Below are positions 1 through 13,829 of a stretch of 64,000 nucleotides of DNA, piece by piece. A model generated the notes under the pieces. It did not search any database, had not been told where the DNA came from, and saw only the letters and a program-made list of their open reading frames with translations. A program made the translations under genes and the position numbers. This DNA comes from Pachypanchax playfairii (Eukaryota; Chordata; Actinopteri; Cyprinodontiformes; Aplocheilidae), in assembly GCA_006937955.1 (NCBI GenBank), contig SSNP01000067.1, forward strand, positions 1,813,645-1,877,644, read 5' to 3'. Position 1 is the stretch's first letter. Every line of letters starts with the position of its first letter.

Positions 1-3000
1 GCCATTTACTGATGGACTGTAATTTACAAGCAGCTGAGGCACAGAACACATTAGTAATGGCATCGTCTCAGTGCAGACACATGTGCTTGAAATTCATTCT
101 GAAATTAAGATATAATGACTTTGCTGGCAGATATTTCTGGAAAAGGAACAATGAGATTTATTATAACTTTTTGGCACTTAGATGATAATCATGGATAAAT
201 TGTTATCATATTGTTATGATTTTATACAGGTATTTTGTATATAAAAATGTTGAAAATGTTAGAAATTGTTCTGTTTACGGTAAGTTTGCTCATGCAAGAA
301 CAATGGGAACAAAACAAATGTGTTTAATAAGTTTCTTTTTAAAATGTGACTCCAGAGAAACAGTTTTCTCCACTACACCATAACAATCTAAATGAAAAGC
401 CCAGACTTCAGAAGATGACAACATTTTATCTTGATCATCTTGTTTTGTCTGCAATGGACTGGTAACCTGTTCAGGTGTAACCCCGCCTCCCGCCAAGTGA
501 CAACTGGAGATGGCACTAACCCCTCTGAGACCCTGAACAGGAACAAGCAGGTAAAATGGATGGTTGGAATCTTGTTATGTATAGAGTAATTTTCACATTA
601 AACCTTATGCAATGTATTCCATTTATTTCTTTATTTATAGACAAATCATATCCATTTTAAAAAGGAAAAGGGACCTGGTTGTTTGTTTATGAAGGGAAAT
701 ATAGCCAATTAATTACATTTCAAAAATTTACCACCATTAGAACAACTGCATTTGATTATTTCTTATCATCCCTGTACAACATTTTAGCTCTAAGCAACAT
801 GTTTTTTAACCTTCAGCAATTATTTGTGATTTTTATCTCCTAAAATAAGCCAGCAAAAAAAAAAAAAAACATGACATGTTAGAAGTTTTTCCTGTGTAAG
901 TAATTAAATCAGTTCCATTAATGCCACAGAAGGAATGTAGTTTAGCTCCAGTTCAGACAGAGTCATTAGATATTCAACTCAACCAGAACCCTCGAAACAT
1001 TTCCTCCTGCTGGTGAAAGGTGACAAGGGGGCCGCGCTGATCACACCTGGGAACAATCAACTTATTACTCACCTCTGACAGTGTATCACTTCAATGTCAG
1101 ACTGTTAGTTGCTCTTGGTGGATGTCTTGGCCAGTACTGAGTGAAATTTTTGATTTACAGTTCTGATACGTTTGAAATCATTCTTATAAGTAAAACTACT
1201 TCCTGTTGTCAAAGATTTTCTCTGCGTGTGATCCTGTTCAGTCCTATATTTACTTGTTGATCTCCATTACCTGGTGAGAGATTCTGAGATCAGGTGGAAC
1301 AGAATCAGTTGATAAAGAAACTACTTACTTCTGCATTGACACGCCTCCTAATGACCCTGCTGCTTCTGTAAGAAACTCACCTGTGAAACACACAAACTCT
1401 CCATCTCCTAATCTCTCTGACTCACCTGCTCGTCTAACTCCTGAGTTGGCTCTTCGGTCTGTGGAACAAGCAAAACCTAAAAAATAATCATTACCTAATA
1501 AACCAGTGAGAAGGAAAAACTATCTCATTCCTCCTCTGCCTCCAGGTCACTAATGCTGTTTCAACAAACCTTTACTTTTTAGTGTCTGTGTTCAGATTCT
1601 GTTCAGCTTTCACAATGACAACATTTTATCCCTCATTGCATCATCATACGTAGCTCAATGCTTTTGAAACATTTACATTCTAGCCTGTTTTGGGCCTCTT
1701 TAGCTGCTTTTCGTTTTAGAGTGAGACAGCATTTGTATTAGACCTTGTTGTGTTAGTTTAAGACACACTGACAGCTAGTCTCAGATGATTGTCCATCACA
1801 GTTAGACTGTCAAAGGTGCATCACTACCACTCAGTGGCCCCACTTCAAAAAGCTGCAGTGCACACAGAAACACAAGTATATTTTAACACATCCCACACAC
1901 ATTTCACAAAAAGTGCCAAATTCAGCATGTGAAAGCAGAGATAATCATTCAAACAGAGAAATGGAGAGTAAGTGGTGGGATGACTGACAGATTTAGTTCT
2001 CTTGCTGACCCACACAGCAAATCATTTTTGAGAACAGCTCACCCAAAGCTGCAAGGGGCTTCCTTTCAAATCCTCCCCACCGCACCTCAGACTAATAACT
2101 ACAACATCAAATCTGTCGGGAAAACTGGCTCATACAGCACAAGAGGCCTCAGTAAAAATCAATGGGGATCAATTGCACCCAAGTGTGGATACACACTGTT
2201 AGTACAACACCTGAAGCACAAATTTAGGAGCAAGTGTTCTCGTTCTTGAATACAAATGAAATGCACAAAAGATTTAATACTGTGTGTCCTTTGGCTGCTG
2301 GCCTTGCACAGAAGCTTCTGTCATTAGAGAGTAATATCTAAACTCTGCAGCTCTGGCACAAAACCTTAGTGACAGACAAAATGTACAAAAAAGCTGATTT
2401 TACAGTGATTGAATAAAGGAACAATTTTGAAGTGAAATCTAATAAGTTGCTCTGAAGCTCTGCACCAATCGCTTGGTGGTTGCTGCATTCAGGGTCACTC
2501 TACCATCTGTAAGAAACCATGTTTAAGCTTTGTTGTTTAGCACCTCCATGCATCTGTAAGACTTGGGCTTTTTCTATGAATCTTGGCTGGGAGATGGCAT
2601 AAAGGGAGACACAGACACGTGCATTGGGCCTGTGATGGATCTGTCCAGGAGTTTACACCACGATTTGTTGATCGATATTTGTTAACACGCCCAAATTCTA
2701 GTTTTTAATATAGTCTTATGGATTGCTGTTGAGCAGCTTGCCTCGTCTTATTTCTTGCTTCACAATAAAACTTTCATTCTCAATTTTCAGTTGAACAGTC
2801 ACATCAGATCTCATCCAAAAGCTTTACCAGCCAACAGGGTATTCACAGAACAGCTGGACTTGTTGAGGTAGGTTCTTACTGAGTGTTAAAAAATCATCTT
2901 GTTTTTGGTTCTTTCTAAACTCAGGCTTCTTGAGAAGTGTATTACCCGTAGCTGACATGTTTCTGCGTGTTTACTTCCGCCTTCGGAAGTAGGAATAATG

Positions 3001-6000
3001 TGAAAGTAGGCATATAACATAAAACATTACCAGTCCATCATCTGATTTGTTTTTAATTATGTCGCAACAACAACAAAAAAAATGTTCACCCTGTTTAATA
3101 ACATCTTACTCAGTTTTATTCACATTCGGAGTCACTTCACTGAATATAAAGTCAGTGTGCTGCGTGTCTTGTGGAATAAAAGTGATAAATCAAAATATGA
3201 AGAATTCTTTTTTTCAGAAATCTCCCAAGAAATGGGAGATGCTGAAACAAAATAAAATCTTCCAAGACAACAATGTTTTCATGCAAATTCTGTTAAACAT
3301 TGTTACATTTCTCACTTTAACAAAAACAGGTTTATTTTTCATAAAGAAATAACCAAGCCTGTTCAGGAACATGTACTTGGAAACATAATGACATTAATAC
3401 ATGCTCTGGAGCCCGTGACTTTAAATTAAAGGTCATTTTTGTCACATGTTTACAGAGAGAAAGAAAGATTCCACTACACAGACACTTTGAAACAGTGCTT
3501 TGGTTAAAACAATCACTACAGAGAAGATGATTAAATGTGTGCTGATCTATGTCCCAAGGCACACACTGAAGTGTTAATTAGCTGTGTTTCACTGCTTGTA
3601 GGTGATGCTATTACACACAGATTACACTGTATAAAATGATGGAAACGCGCTCTGGGTCTGAAATGTGAATTCAAGGCTAAAGAATCTTGAAACTTGGATT
3701 TATGTCAATATTCAACATGTGGACAGTCGGCTGGTTCCAAAAAATAAAATAGAAAGAAAGAAAATTAATCGTCATCCCTGCAATGTCAAAGAGTTTAAAT
3801 ATATATAGTTTTTTTGAGTGTTTTAATGTAGAATGAAATAAATAATAAAGGTTGTAGTCAGCAAGTAGCAACAGTGGTTAAACTTATTAAAAATTTAACA
3901 TGATTGTCCAACCATTGACCAAAAATACAATATTCATGTTCATCTTTTGTACTAGTCTCTTATGTGAACAGGAAAGGATCAATACACACTTCAGCAGCCT
4001 AACACAATGAAAAACTGTGAATCTGGAACCTCTTTCATGCAACTAATTGTTATTGAGTGTTTCAGAACTCAAACGGATGTTTTTGATAAGAAAGACAAAC
4101 CGAACTGTGGACACTTCAACTGAAAATAATCTTTACTGTTAAGTGGAAGCAAGTACAATATGAGCTGGTATAAAGTTTAAGATTACATATCAAAAATAAA
4201 GCAAAATTTAAAAAAAAGAAATAGACTAAAAGGGTTCTGAAGACTTTGACTCATATTATAGGATGGGGAACTTTTATGGCACCTAAGAGTCCAGTTCTTT
4301 TTAGTCTGATAGTAGCAGTTTTCCATTTATCCAACAGAAGACTTCAATTTCTGTTAGACATTAAAGGTCTTACGTACACTGATCTCTTGCTTTTTAGATG
4401 ATGTTGTAAAAAGTGAAGTTCAATCCCTCTAAAATAAAAACTTGGCAAACATTTCATCGAGCCTATTTCTCCTGCCTTTCTTGGTCTTGCCCTGCTCTGA
4501 GGTGTTCCACCTGATCTCTCGTGTCACCCGAGTAACTGTTTCCAAGTCTAAAACTAAAACTAAATGTAAGTTTGGCTGCTGATTGTTAAAGACCACATTG
4601 CACAGTTGGATGTTAATAAAGTTTTAACATAGCTATACATGGAGTTTACTTCTGATGGGTATGAAACAAGCTGTAAAAGCTCCCTGATGTGTGGGACTCA
4701 ATCAAGAAAGTTTCTGACAGCTTGAATTTCTCCATTTCCATTTATGAGTCCAGTAAAATACAAGAAAGTTCGACTAAAATCACAAATAAAAAATAAACTC
4801 TGATCGTTATAAACTATTTTCCTACTTAGATTTTCATGATGACATTGAGTTCCAAAAGTGTTGGTCCCAAAACTTCAGCCTGCCACTGCATGTGGTGAGT
4901 AATTGTATGTTTGCTCAAGCCAAAGACATTGGTTTCATGCACACTCATTCAAACATTGCCTCAGACATAATAAACAACCGTAAGTTGAGGAGACTCAGGG
5001 AGATAAATGAGCACCATCAGCCTGTTCGACAGGAAAGTTTCCGAAAGTGTTGCTAACTACTAGATTTATGCAAAAGTCTGAGCCTACGAACTGGGAAAAC
5101 GACCGTCGTGAGCATCCTATTTACCATCAATGTCAAAAACATTATTTGCATGCCATAACATTTTGACTGAAACCGTTTTCTGTTTGACAGAAGAAGGTAG
5201 CTCGATGCTTCTTCATTCTGTGTGTAGCTCAGACTCATTCAAGCATAACCATGTCTGTCTGCAGGTGATGGAGCTTTTCCTGTAATGTACAGCTGTTTAC
5301 CGTCATCTATCATGAAGTAGTTGCAGTGTGGACTGGACTTGCATCTTTCCAGACAGAGTATGAACAAACTCGTTCATCAACTCTGTAAGGAAAGATGCTT
5401 TATGCCTCCATTGAAGGTCATCTTGAGGTACATGCCTCTCTGTTTAAAATACGGCTATGCGATGCTTTGACAGCAACTCTCAGCAATCACGTAGAGGCTC
5501 AGGCGGAGGATGGTGAATAAAAGCAAATGAACTCTGCCTTAACATTGTGATAATGATAATGACAGAGACGGCTTCCCAATTACCATCAGTTACGATTACT
5601 GGGTGTCCATATTTGCTGTGGGCAGCGTCCTGAGGCTAAATAAAGAGGACAAGAAATAAAAAGAGCATTACTGGACTTTTACGGCTTCGGCTCGTGGAAC
5701 TTTCATCTTCCCACCATCACTCCCAAACGCTCAGGGCAACTTCAATCCCCCTTTCAATAAAGCAACCGCTCGAGCCACTCAAACTCACGAGGACGGGCTA
5801 AAGTCAATATTGATCTGCGTATTTGAAATGAAATTTGCATTATTCCTCTTCACAGTATAAACCGTTCTGCCTTAACAAACTTAATGTCAACAGTGGAGGC
5901 TTCCAACTAACAGAAACATAAAATCAAGAGCTTATTTTTCTGTTTATATAAATAGACTTTGATAACATCTGAAGAGGTTAAAAACATGAATGTCGATGAT

Positions 6001-6949
6001 GAAAAAAATACAAAATTATTGAATGATAAAATATTTTAGTGTTTAAAATTAGATTTACCTGTTTTCATCTTAACGATAAGAAAAAAAAATGTAAATTAAT
6101 TAATGTGCACTGTGGCAGGATCACAAAGGATTGTAATAAATTGCTGACAAAAAAAAATGCAAATATTATATTTGGCAGTCAGATGATTCTACACTGACCT
6201 GAGTGACCACATCCAATAAGCCAAATAAAAAGAGAGAAGTGATCTAAACATGGACTCATCACAACTAATTTAATCAAAGCAATGACCTAAAATATTATCA
6301 AAACTGCATGTTTTTATGATATTTTGTCTCTGTTTTGATACCATAAAGGCACCTCAGTATGCTTTCAACAACTTTCCACTCAAAAAATGATATTTTTTCT
6401 TTTTTTGTTGTTGTTTTTATAACTGACCAGTTGTTCCTAATTTCTATACTTCAAAGAAACTTCATAAGACATTGAGTTTCTTAGCAGTTACGTGCATTAA
6501 AGAAAATGGTTAGAGGTGTTATGCAATAGAACCATATAATTAAACCTTTTATCACTCAAACGTCCAAAATTCATTCCTTAAAACATTGACTCTTTATCTC
6601 AAAGCTAGTGTCTCCAAGTCGTCTGGTGCTGTTATTCTGGCAATTTATCTGTATCCTCAAACAGAACAAAGGATTATTGTATCAGGAAACTCTCAAGGGA
6701 GAAATGGTGCATTTAGAGAGCAAAAAAAGAGGCCAGTCAAGCTCATATCAGTCAGTGAGTCATCTCAGCTCCTGCGACGATATGCATATCATTTCTCTTT
6801 ACAGCGGTGGGCTCATTTAAACTCATTAAACTCATTATTGTTGGCTTTTGAGCAACACAATCCATTAGAAATTATACATTGTATCAACAGTGAAATAAAA
6901 AATGGCCCATGACACGAGAGCAGATGGAGCCAGTTGCAGCCAGCTGTCA
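1..6949. other. Gene-free AT-rich DNA
   Basis: Apart from the dispersed repeat at 449-570, I see no gene, exon or clear element. The ORFs here (for example 1929-2249, 3047-3352 and 6586-6912) have no recognisable domain. They have AT-rich codon content like the surrounding non-coding DNA. Confidence 0.55.
449..570 (+). repeat. Teleost dispersed repeat, copy 1
   Basis: The sequence runs from GGACTGGTAACCTGTTCAGG through GTAACCCCGCCTCCCGCC to CCCTGAACAGG and AAAATGGATGG. This is the layout of a very common fish interspersed repeat of unresolved class. It is related, in inverted orientation, to 18795-19115. Confidence 0.6.
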
Positions 6950-7560
6950 GCCACGTCAGTCATGGATCCTCTTTCTGTTTTTTTGTAGTTTGTCTATTTT
7001 CATATATTGCCCTGATGTTCCTGCTCTGCTCACCTATGACCATCAATCATTTCTCAACCTCCCATTTGTTGAACTACAAACATTCAGTCCACGGTTGAAT
7101 TCATCAGTTATCCCTCCGAATCTGTCAAATATACCAGAGTGCCGCCATTTCTCTCTAATGTCATGGAGAAGAAACTAATTAATCAAATTCAAAAATTACA
7201 AGTCCCCTTTGGCATTTAGGTGATTGTTTTAGACAGGTTTTAAGTTATGACAGTCCTCAGATAACCCTCCTTAGTGTTGTTAATGATATTCTATGAGCTA
7301 TAACTCAAAGAACCCTGCTGTTCTACTGGTTTTAGAACTTTTAAAAACTCACCTCTTTCCTTTGTCTTTTAATAAGGTTTAAATTCTATATCAGTGTTTT
7401 ATTTATTATGGGTTTTAATGCATTATCTTAGAGCTTTCATTTCATTTTACAATATTTGTATCCTGTTTTGTTGTTATCATGAAATTTTAACTGTGCAGCA
7501 TTTTGGTCAGCTATGGTTGTTTTTAAATGTGCTTTATAAATAAATGATCAGCCTTCTTAT
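6950..7560 (+). repeat. LINE-derived fragments upstream of the 7.6-kb relic
   Basis: The frame at 6909-7178 contains LLTYDHQSFLNL followed by PPNLSNIPECRHFSLMSWRR. This resembles the N-terminal part of ORFs in fish CR1/L2-type LINEs. A separate segment at about 7270-7552 looks like a LINE 3' end, with GTGCTTTATAAATAAA at its close. Together with the 7590-8290 relic this suggests nested or rearranged insertions. The match is from memory of the family and is moderate. Confidence 0.45.
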
Positions 7561-7589
7561 GACACTCTGTTAACACAATATGTTGTTGT

Positions 7590-8290
7590 TAAAGGTACAA
7601 CTCCATGCTGGCTTAGGTCACACCTCACAGACAGGAGCTCTTCTGTCACCTCATGGGGCTTTTCATCATCTGCAGCCCATCACCATCTTGGGGTTCCCCA
7701 GGGGTCCGTATTAGGTCCATTGCTGTTGACTTTGTACATGTTGCCTCTGGAATGTGTAACTTTCACATAGTGCTTATATGATTTTTTTATTACCTTATTG
7801 ATGACCTTCAGGCCCCTATTAAAATGTTAAACCGGTATGAGGTTGAGTTTCCTGAAGCTTAACAAAAGCAAGACTGAGTTCATTTGGTTTGATGAACAAC
7901 GTCCATTTTTTTTTACCTCTTGAATAGACCTTTGCAATGTGCTGTGAGCAGGTCTAGGTCAATGAGTTTGAAAATGTCTGGTGCCATCTTATCTATGTGA
8001 TCTCCTCGACATCCATATACCCTCCAGAATACTTTGAGCCAACCAGACAGTTTCTCCTGGATGTTCCAAGATCAAAATGAAATAATAAAATCTTTATCAG
8101 AGGCTCATCTCTTTTCCTTCGCTTTTGACTAATTCTGTGTCCCAAATGATGGTTTTAATTATTTTACTGTATTTTACCTGTTTTTGTCTATTTTGTATAA
8201 CACGTTGGTCAACCTTTGTTGTTGTTTTTTTAAAGTGTTGTATACATTTGACTTAGCCTTTAAGATGAGCAAATTGAATAAATGGGTAAA
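7590..8290 (+). pseudogene. LINE (CR1/L2-like) reverse-transcriptase relic
   Basis: From 7609 a clean 50-codon stretch reads WLRSHLTDRSSSVTS and then LGVPQGSVLGPLLLTLYMLP. That contains the conserved PQGSVLGP motif of non-LTR reverse transcriptases. After an apparent frameshift, the Asp-Asp pair of the catalytic YADD box survives as IDDLQ (Asp codons at 7800-7805). A further block reads LNKSKTEF near 7860. The rest to about 8290 looks like an eroded 3' end with an AATAAA-rich tail. Confidence 0.75.
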
Positions 8291-9619
8291 TGTGAAACTA
8301 ACACAAAGTCTGTAAGGCTGCTGGATTTATTGTTGCAGATGTGTATGTTACCTCACACATTGATATCATGATACTATTGGAGGAAGAAATAGCTTTTGTG
8401 GAGTCATAACATTTTACAACATTAATAGATTAGATTTGATGTCTTTTTCCCATTTTGCAAGACCTCTCCCTTTTTACCAGGATCAGTACTTTCCTCCAAA
8501 TCTGACTACATGTCTTCTGCCTCCTGGTGGACAATATAAATATTACCAGTGGTAAGTATTAATTTTATTAAATGATTACATAATAAAATACAATGTATAA
8601 ATTTTATATTATTAAACCATTTAATGTTTTAAAAAATCTGGCCATTATTTCACATCTCAGGGTTTTAAGGTCTGAGTTAGTATTGTTTGCGTAACTTATT
8701 TTGTGGTAAACCAAATGTGAATTAGACTGTATAATTCATATTTGGTGTGCAGACAAGTCCATCGCTTCCAGTGTTAAAAGAATTGTTCCATCCGCCTACC
8801 AAACATTACTGCTTCCTGCTGCAGCCCACATGCTGAGCAAATATGACCATATCAACATATTAGATATTCTTGGTTCAGGATTTGAGTGTATTTGTGTCCA
8901 CTGAGTGGGCATGTGTGTGTGTGTGTTTGAGCCCTGGATTTGTGTAGGTTTATTTAATATAAAGCATGACAGTCGGTTATTTCCAGTCCAGCGAAGCATG
9001 ATCATGGAAAATTTCACTTCCCATCGATGCCCACCACCTTGAAAGAGACATATTTTAATATTAATATCTATGTTCATGCCACATTTTGATGGCTTACACA
9101 TGCTGAGAAATTCTCCTGGAGCATTGAGATACAGTGCAAAATTCTTAAATCTCTGTTTTTTTTCCGTACGTTTAGCTTAAAATGAATGGTGTTTATTGTG
9201 AGTAAAATGATCTGGGTAGTTGCTCTCCAGGCTTTCAGAAAGCCTTTCATAAATATTATTTAGACATTTTCTACTTTTTCCACACATTTTAACCCCTCTG
9301 GGTGTGTCAATCCAAACCAACAACTAAGCAAAAGTAGGGTTTAATTAATGTATAAGCACTTTGATTTGCCTTACTAAAACTGATACTAGTTATAGATAAT
9401 ATAAATGTCATGATTTTGAGGTTTAGTGTGGGGTTTTTTAAGTTTTATTTTATTCTCAGTTAAGCTGGTTGTTTTTTTTCTTTTGTTTCCTGTGTTAATT
9501 ATTTCCCCTCAGTTGTGCACAATCAGCCATCACACCTGCATTCCATCCTGTTAATTAGTCCAGCTGCCTTCACTCAGTAATTATCCTCATATTTCCTTTG
9601 GTCTCAGTAACTCTTTGGT
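8291..9619. other. No gene seen
   Basis: This is AT-rich non-coding sequence with a short TG run near 8915. The minus-strand ORF at 8796-9101 has no family resemblance. Confidence 0.5.
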
Positions 9620-10075
9620 TATGTTTATACTGCAGGTCTTAATGTTCAATTCTAATTATCATTTTTTTTTGTTTCATTGTTCAAATATTTACTTAAATGT
9701 GTAAACCATTAGACTCCCATGTGAACAATCTATGACCCTAAATTGACGTGTGTAAGAATAGATCACACCCAGCATGCTGTGTTCACAGCAGTAAACTCTA
9801 TCCTACTTCAGCCAGGACATATTTGTGACATCCATCCCGTTTCAGTGACATGAAAGTTGGATGAAATGCAACATAACTGTCTTAACTGTGGTCGCTGTGA
9901 AAAACAGCTGGTATCGTTGTAGGACCACATATGAAAATGACCTGATATCAGGTCATTTTCCTGGATCCTGGATTTGTGTTGTTCAGACTGTTATAAAAAT
10001 CCGACATGGGTCACATATGTGCACAAAAGTTGGATTTGGACCACTTATGCCTACAGTGTCAATATGCACTTATCC
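9620..10075. repeat. Probable MITE with central palindrome
   Basis: The segment starts near ATACTGCAGGTCTTAATG and ends near TATGCCTACAGTGTCAATAT, roughly inverted ends. It contains ACCACATATG and TGGGTCACATATG blocks on either side of a perfect 28-bp palindrome at 9933-9960. It resembles an abundant teleost non-autonomous DNA element. The superfamily is not determined. Confidence 0.48.
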
Positions 10076-13000
10076 CAGATCCTGATAATTGCTTTTTTGG
10101 TTCAGTTCTCCTGCGTATTCCTCGTGCATTTTTTGCTGTGTTATCTTTTTAGCTGCCTTCTGTTTTAACCTTTAAAATCTTTTAGTATCTTCCACTGAGC
10201 TCCTCTGTTGTTCACTTGCATTTTTGGATCATTTAAACCGTGTTTTACAACAGAAGGATCTGATGTATAAATGAGCCAAATTTAAATGCCCAGAATTCCT
10301 TTGAGGGTGGCAGATTGCCTGTGTGTTCTTGAGTATGTGTCGCACATGACATCAAAGTTTAACTCGATATCTGTAAAATGAACAAAGTCTTTTTGGAGTT
10401 TTCTAAGGTCACTTGACTGTGGCAGCCATCTTGAATTGGATAAACTCCAAAAGTTAATTAGTTGTAGATGTACGTGATTGCTTTCTGAAAGTTTATTTCA
10501 AATACATCCAGTGCTTCACAAGATATTGTAATCACTACAGATAAACACAAGCAATAACATCATCAAGGTTTAAGACTTTTACACACACAATAAATACAAG
10601 AAATTGATAGAAAGGAGTTCACACACGTCTGTGAAGATTTTTTTCTTCCCAAAAGCTTAGTTTGTGATTGTTCTTTAGATCCTCTGAAGCTGATATGAAC
10701 TCCCGCTGCCCAACAAAGATAAAGGACTATTTAACCTTTTACTGTGTTTGTTATATAAGTATCAAAGGAGAATGTTAATGCTGAGGAATGTGACTTCCCG
10801 AGCGAACATAGTCTTAGTCATATTAATTAAATAAAGAAAAGATTTTATGCATGTTTCAAATGGAGTCCTGCATCGAGTTACATAAGCAGACACAAGAACA
10901 AACCGTTGGGGTTGTGCTTTAATGTGCCTGCATTGAGAAAAGAGTAAATAAAGGATAATAAAATGCATTTAAAATCACTAAAACAGCCCTGTGTTGCTTT
11001 AAATTGCATCAAAAGGTCGACAACACTTCAAAAAGGGCAATAATTACTTAGAGGGAATACTAATTTTTAACACTCAAGCAAGACTTAGAGCAACATACCA
11101 CCATTAACACCCACCTTTTTTTTGTTTAGAAATGTGTTCGAACAGAACAAAGAGCTGCAGCTGCCACGCTGTTCATTGTTATGTATTTCATAGCTTGTGA
11201 CAACTTTCATCAAAGCACTCAAGCGTTTTAATGTATTCACTTTCTGAGATTGCCTCCCCTCTCATCTCAGCCTTTACTCCTCTTCCTCCGCTCGAATCTT
11301 ATCCCCCAATCACACATGACTGCCAATGATCCCAACCGCTAACGACTTCTTTGCACTTTGCAACACACGGTTAAACTGTTCCAGTTTATTTTCACCTGTC
11401 CGTAACAGAAGCGGAGATGGAGAAGTGCAAGTTCAAAGTGCGATGATGAATTCTTTCAGACATTGTAATCAGAGAAACAACTTGTGGCTGCTAATTGCAT
11501 GGGATTAAAAAGCTCAAAGGATTGAATTGGTGTTAGTTTTCTGTGCACATCTCTAGGAGAAACTCCACTGCGATGAGCCACACATGTCATGCACAGATTG
11601 CTGGCAGGTGGGTGGCCACAGGGTGTGTGAAGAATTAACAGTTCTGCTATCAAAGGTCTTGCAATAAAAGACTGAAGCACAGAGGAACAGGAAGAAAGAC
11701 AATAAAAACAGGGTGAGAGAGAGAGAGAAAGTTATGAAGAGGTAGGAAAAGATATTAGTATGCAACCAGTGGAAAAGCCTGCATGCACACACATATGCAA
11801 AGATGATTACTTAGAAGCCAGCATAGACAGAATAAGTAGTCTCCAAGGACTGTGTAGGAACAATTTCTCTCTAAGATCTGTGACAACACAAAACACGTCA
11901 AAAAGTACCTTTAATATAGTTTAAATTACAAGTTTTATCTACCCTGCCTTCCAAAGTGTGCACTGAATTCCCTCATTAGTGAACAAACACCTTCACTTAC
12001 CACAAAGATAACATTCTGATAAGAGAAAAGCTCCAAAATCAAACCTAAACTTTGTCTTGTTTTCTTATCTTGTGATATTAAATCATATTCCTACCCAGTT
12101 GCTGAAGCCTTTTAAATGCCTATTTGCAGCACCACGAGTCTAAAAAAGTGTGATGTACGTCACTTAAATCCAGTAGGATATATTTGGGACATTTCAAAGA
12201 GAAAACACAACCCTTCCAGAGGATTGCAAAAATAATTGTCTCTGAAGAACAACAGAAAAGCTTTCAGGAACTGTGTGCAACACTGAGTCCGTCACCGAGA
12301 CACACGAAGTGCTGAACAAACAAAAGACTTGAATCTCAAGCTGTGCACATTTTCTACGCATGCATTTCCAACAGAAGGGCCTGCAGTACTCTGATGTTTA
12401 ATGTAACTTTGACGCAAATACTTTCAAATTACTTCATTTTATGAATCATGTGACGGTTGGCACTGGTGTCATACGAGGTCCCTCACACTTTATGCACAAG
12501 TTAACCTCAGCTGAAACATACAGTGTAGCAACAATCCACAAAAAGAGAACATAATCCATTGTTCATACCAGTGGGATTAATTTGTCTAAATCTGTCACAG
12601 AGTAAACACTTTTAAGTGTAATGACATTTATGCTGCATGGAATTTTCTGTATATATCAAACAGACACTGCAGAGCCTTTGAATCAAAGGTGAATGCTTCT
12701 GCAGATTAAATCCTTGTAAATCTTTTGGAATGGGAAATTGATACAGATCAGACAATCAGCTAATCCAACAATGGACCTCCAGGGCACCCATACAGCTCTC
12801 GTTCTCATTCCCTCGTCATTGGAGATAGCCAAAACGAGCTTATACCCAAAACGAGATTTTTTTTTTTTTTTACTGAAAATAAAACTGGAAGGCCATGATG
12901 TCACAGCTGATTCTGAAACAAGATGTGGCTGTAAGGTGAGTGTGAACACTCTTTTCTGAATAATTTTAACCACACTAAAGATTGAAATATACACCTTTCC

Positions 13001-13829
13001 GAAGCTAATTTCTGCAACTGCTAATAATATCCTCCCGATTGAGGGAAAAAAACTGTCAGCTTTGCTATCCAATATTAATCAGCCACCAGCAGAGAGAGAC
13101 AGAGAATGAGGAAGAATAAAGGGGTCGAAAAGAAAATTTTTGTAACAGACGGATGTTGTGGGCACATGTGTAGGTGTGTGTTTGTGAGTGAGTGTGATTA
13201 TTTTACACCCTTCTCTCTCCGATCCCACAGACCTGTTACAGGTACTCTGTCAAACATCTGTCAAGTGGCTGACAGACTGATTATCACCATCCTCATCCAA
13301 CAAAAACCCTGTCATCACAGCTGCCTCGTTACTGATAAACTTGTGGTGAAATCAAGCAGTGACAGTTCAGAGAATATTATTCAGCTAATTATCATCCATG
13401 GATTGTAGAGTTTAGTTGTAACTAACCCCCCCCCCAAGTCGAAGATATCAAGCCTTTATATAAAGTCTCTCAGTAACAGCTGCAGTGCAGCGAACTCGGC
13501 AGCTAATCCCCACGCTGACCTGTTCGCTTTCACACAAGCTGCACAAAATTACAACAACTCCTCTGAGGTATAATCCAATCCAGTACAAAAAATGCTGCAA
13601 AGTTAATAATGTTGTATTTATTGATTTTTTTTATATTTTGTTAGAGGCATCGACTTCCATCCTTAACAGTTTCTGAGAAACATTTATTATGTTTTATAAA
13701 ATGTCCAGTAATTCTGTGTCATCTCAACTGCTGGTGTGTTATTCCAATTTACGAGATTTGTTCGTTTTACAATTTAAAAAACAGAAAACTTGGGAAAAAA
13801 AATAAAAGTTTGTGTAGTCAAGCATTTAC
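10076..13829. other. No gene seen
   Basis: This stretch has only short ORFs that look like chance, a short GA run near 11712 and a homopolymer T run near 12857 (complement A). The 129-codon minus ORF at 12683-13072 has no recognisable domain. Confidence 0.5.

Noticed and set aside
1929..2249. 106-codon plus-strand ORF
   Set aside because: There is no recognisable family, no supporting splice context and no codon bias.
12683..13072. 129-codon minus-strand ORF
   Set aside because: It has a poly-Lys run from a homopolymer, no domain, and AT-rich composition equal to its flanks.
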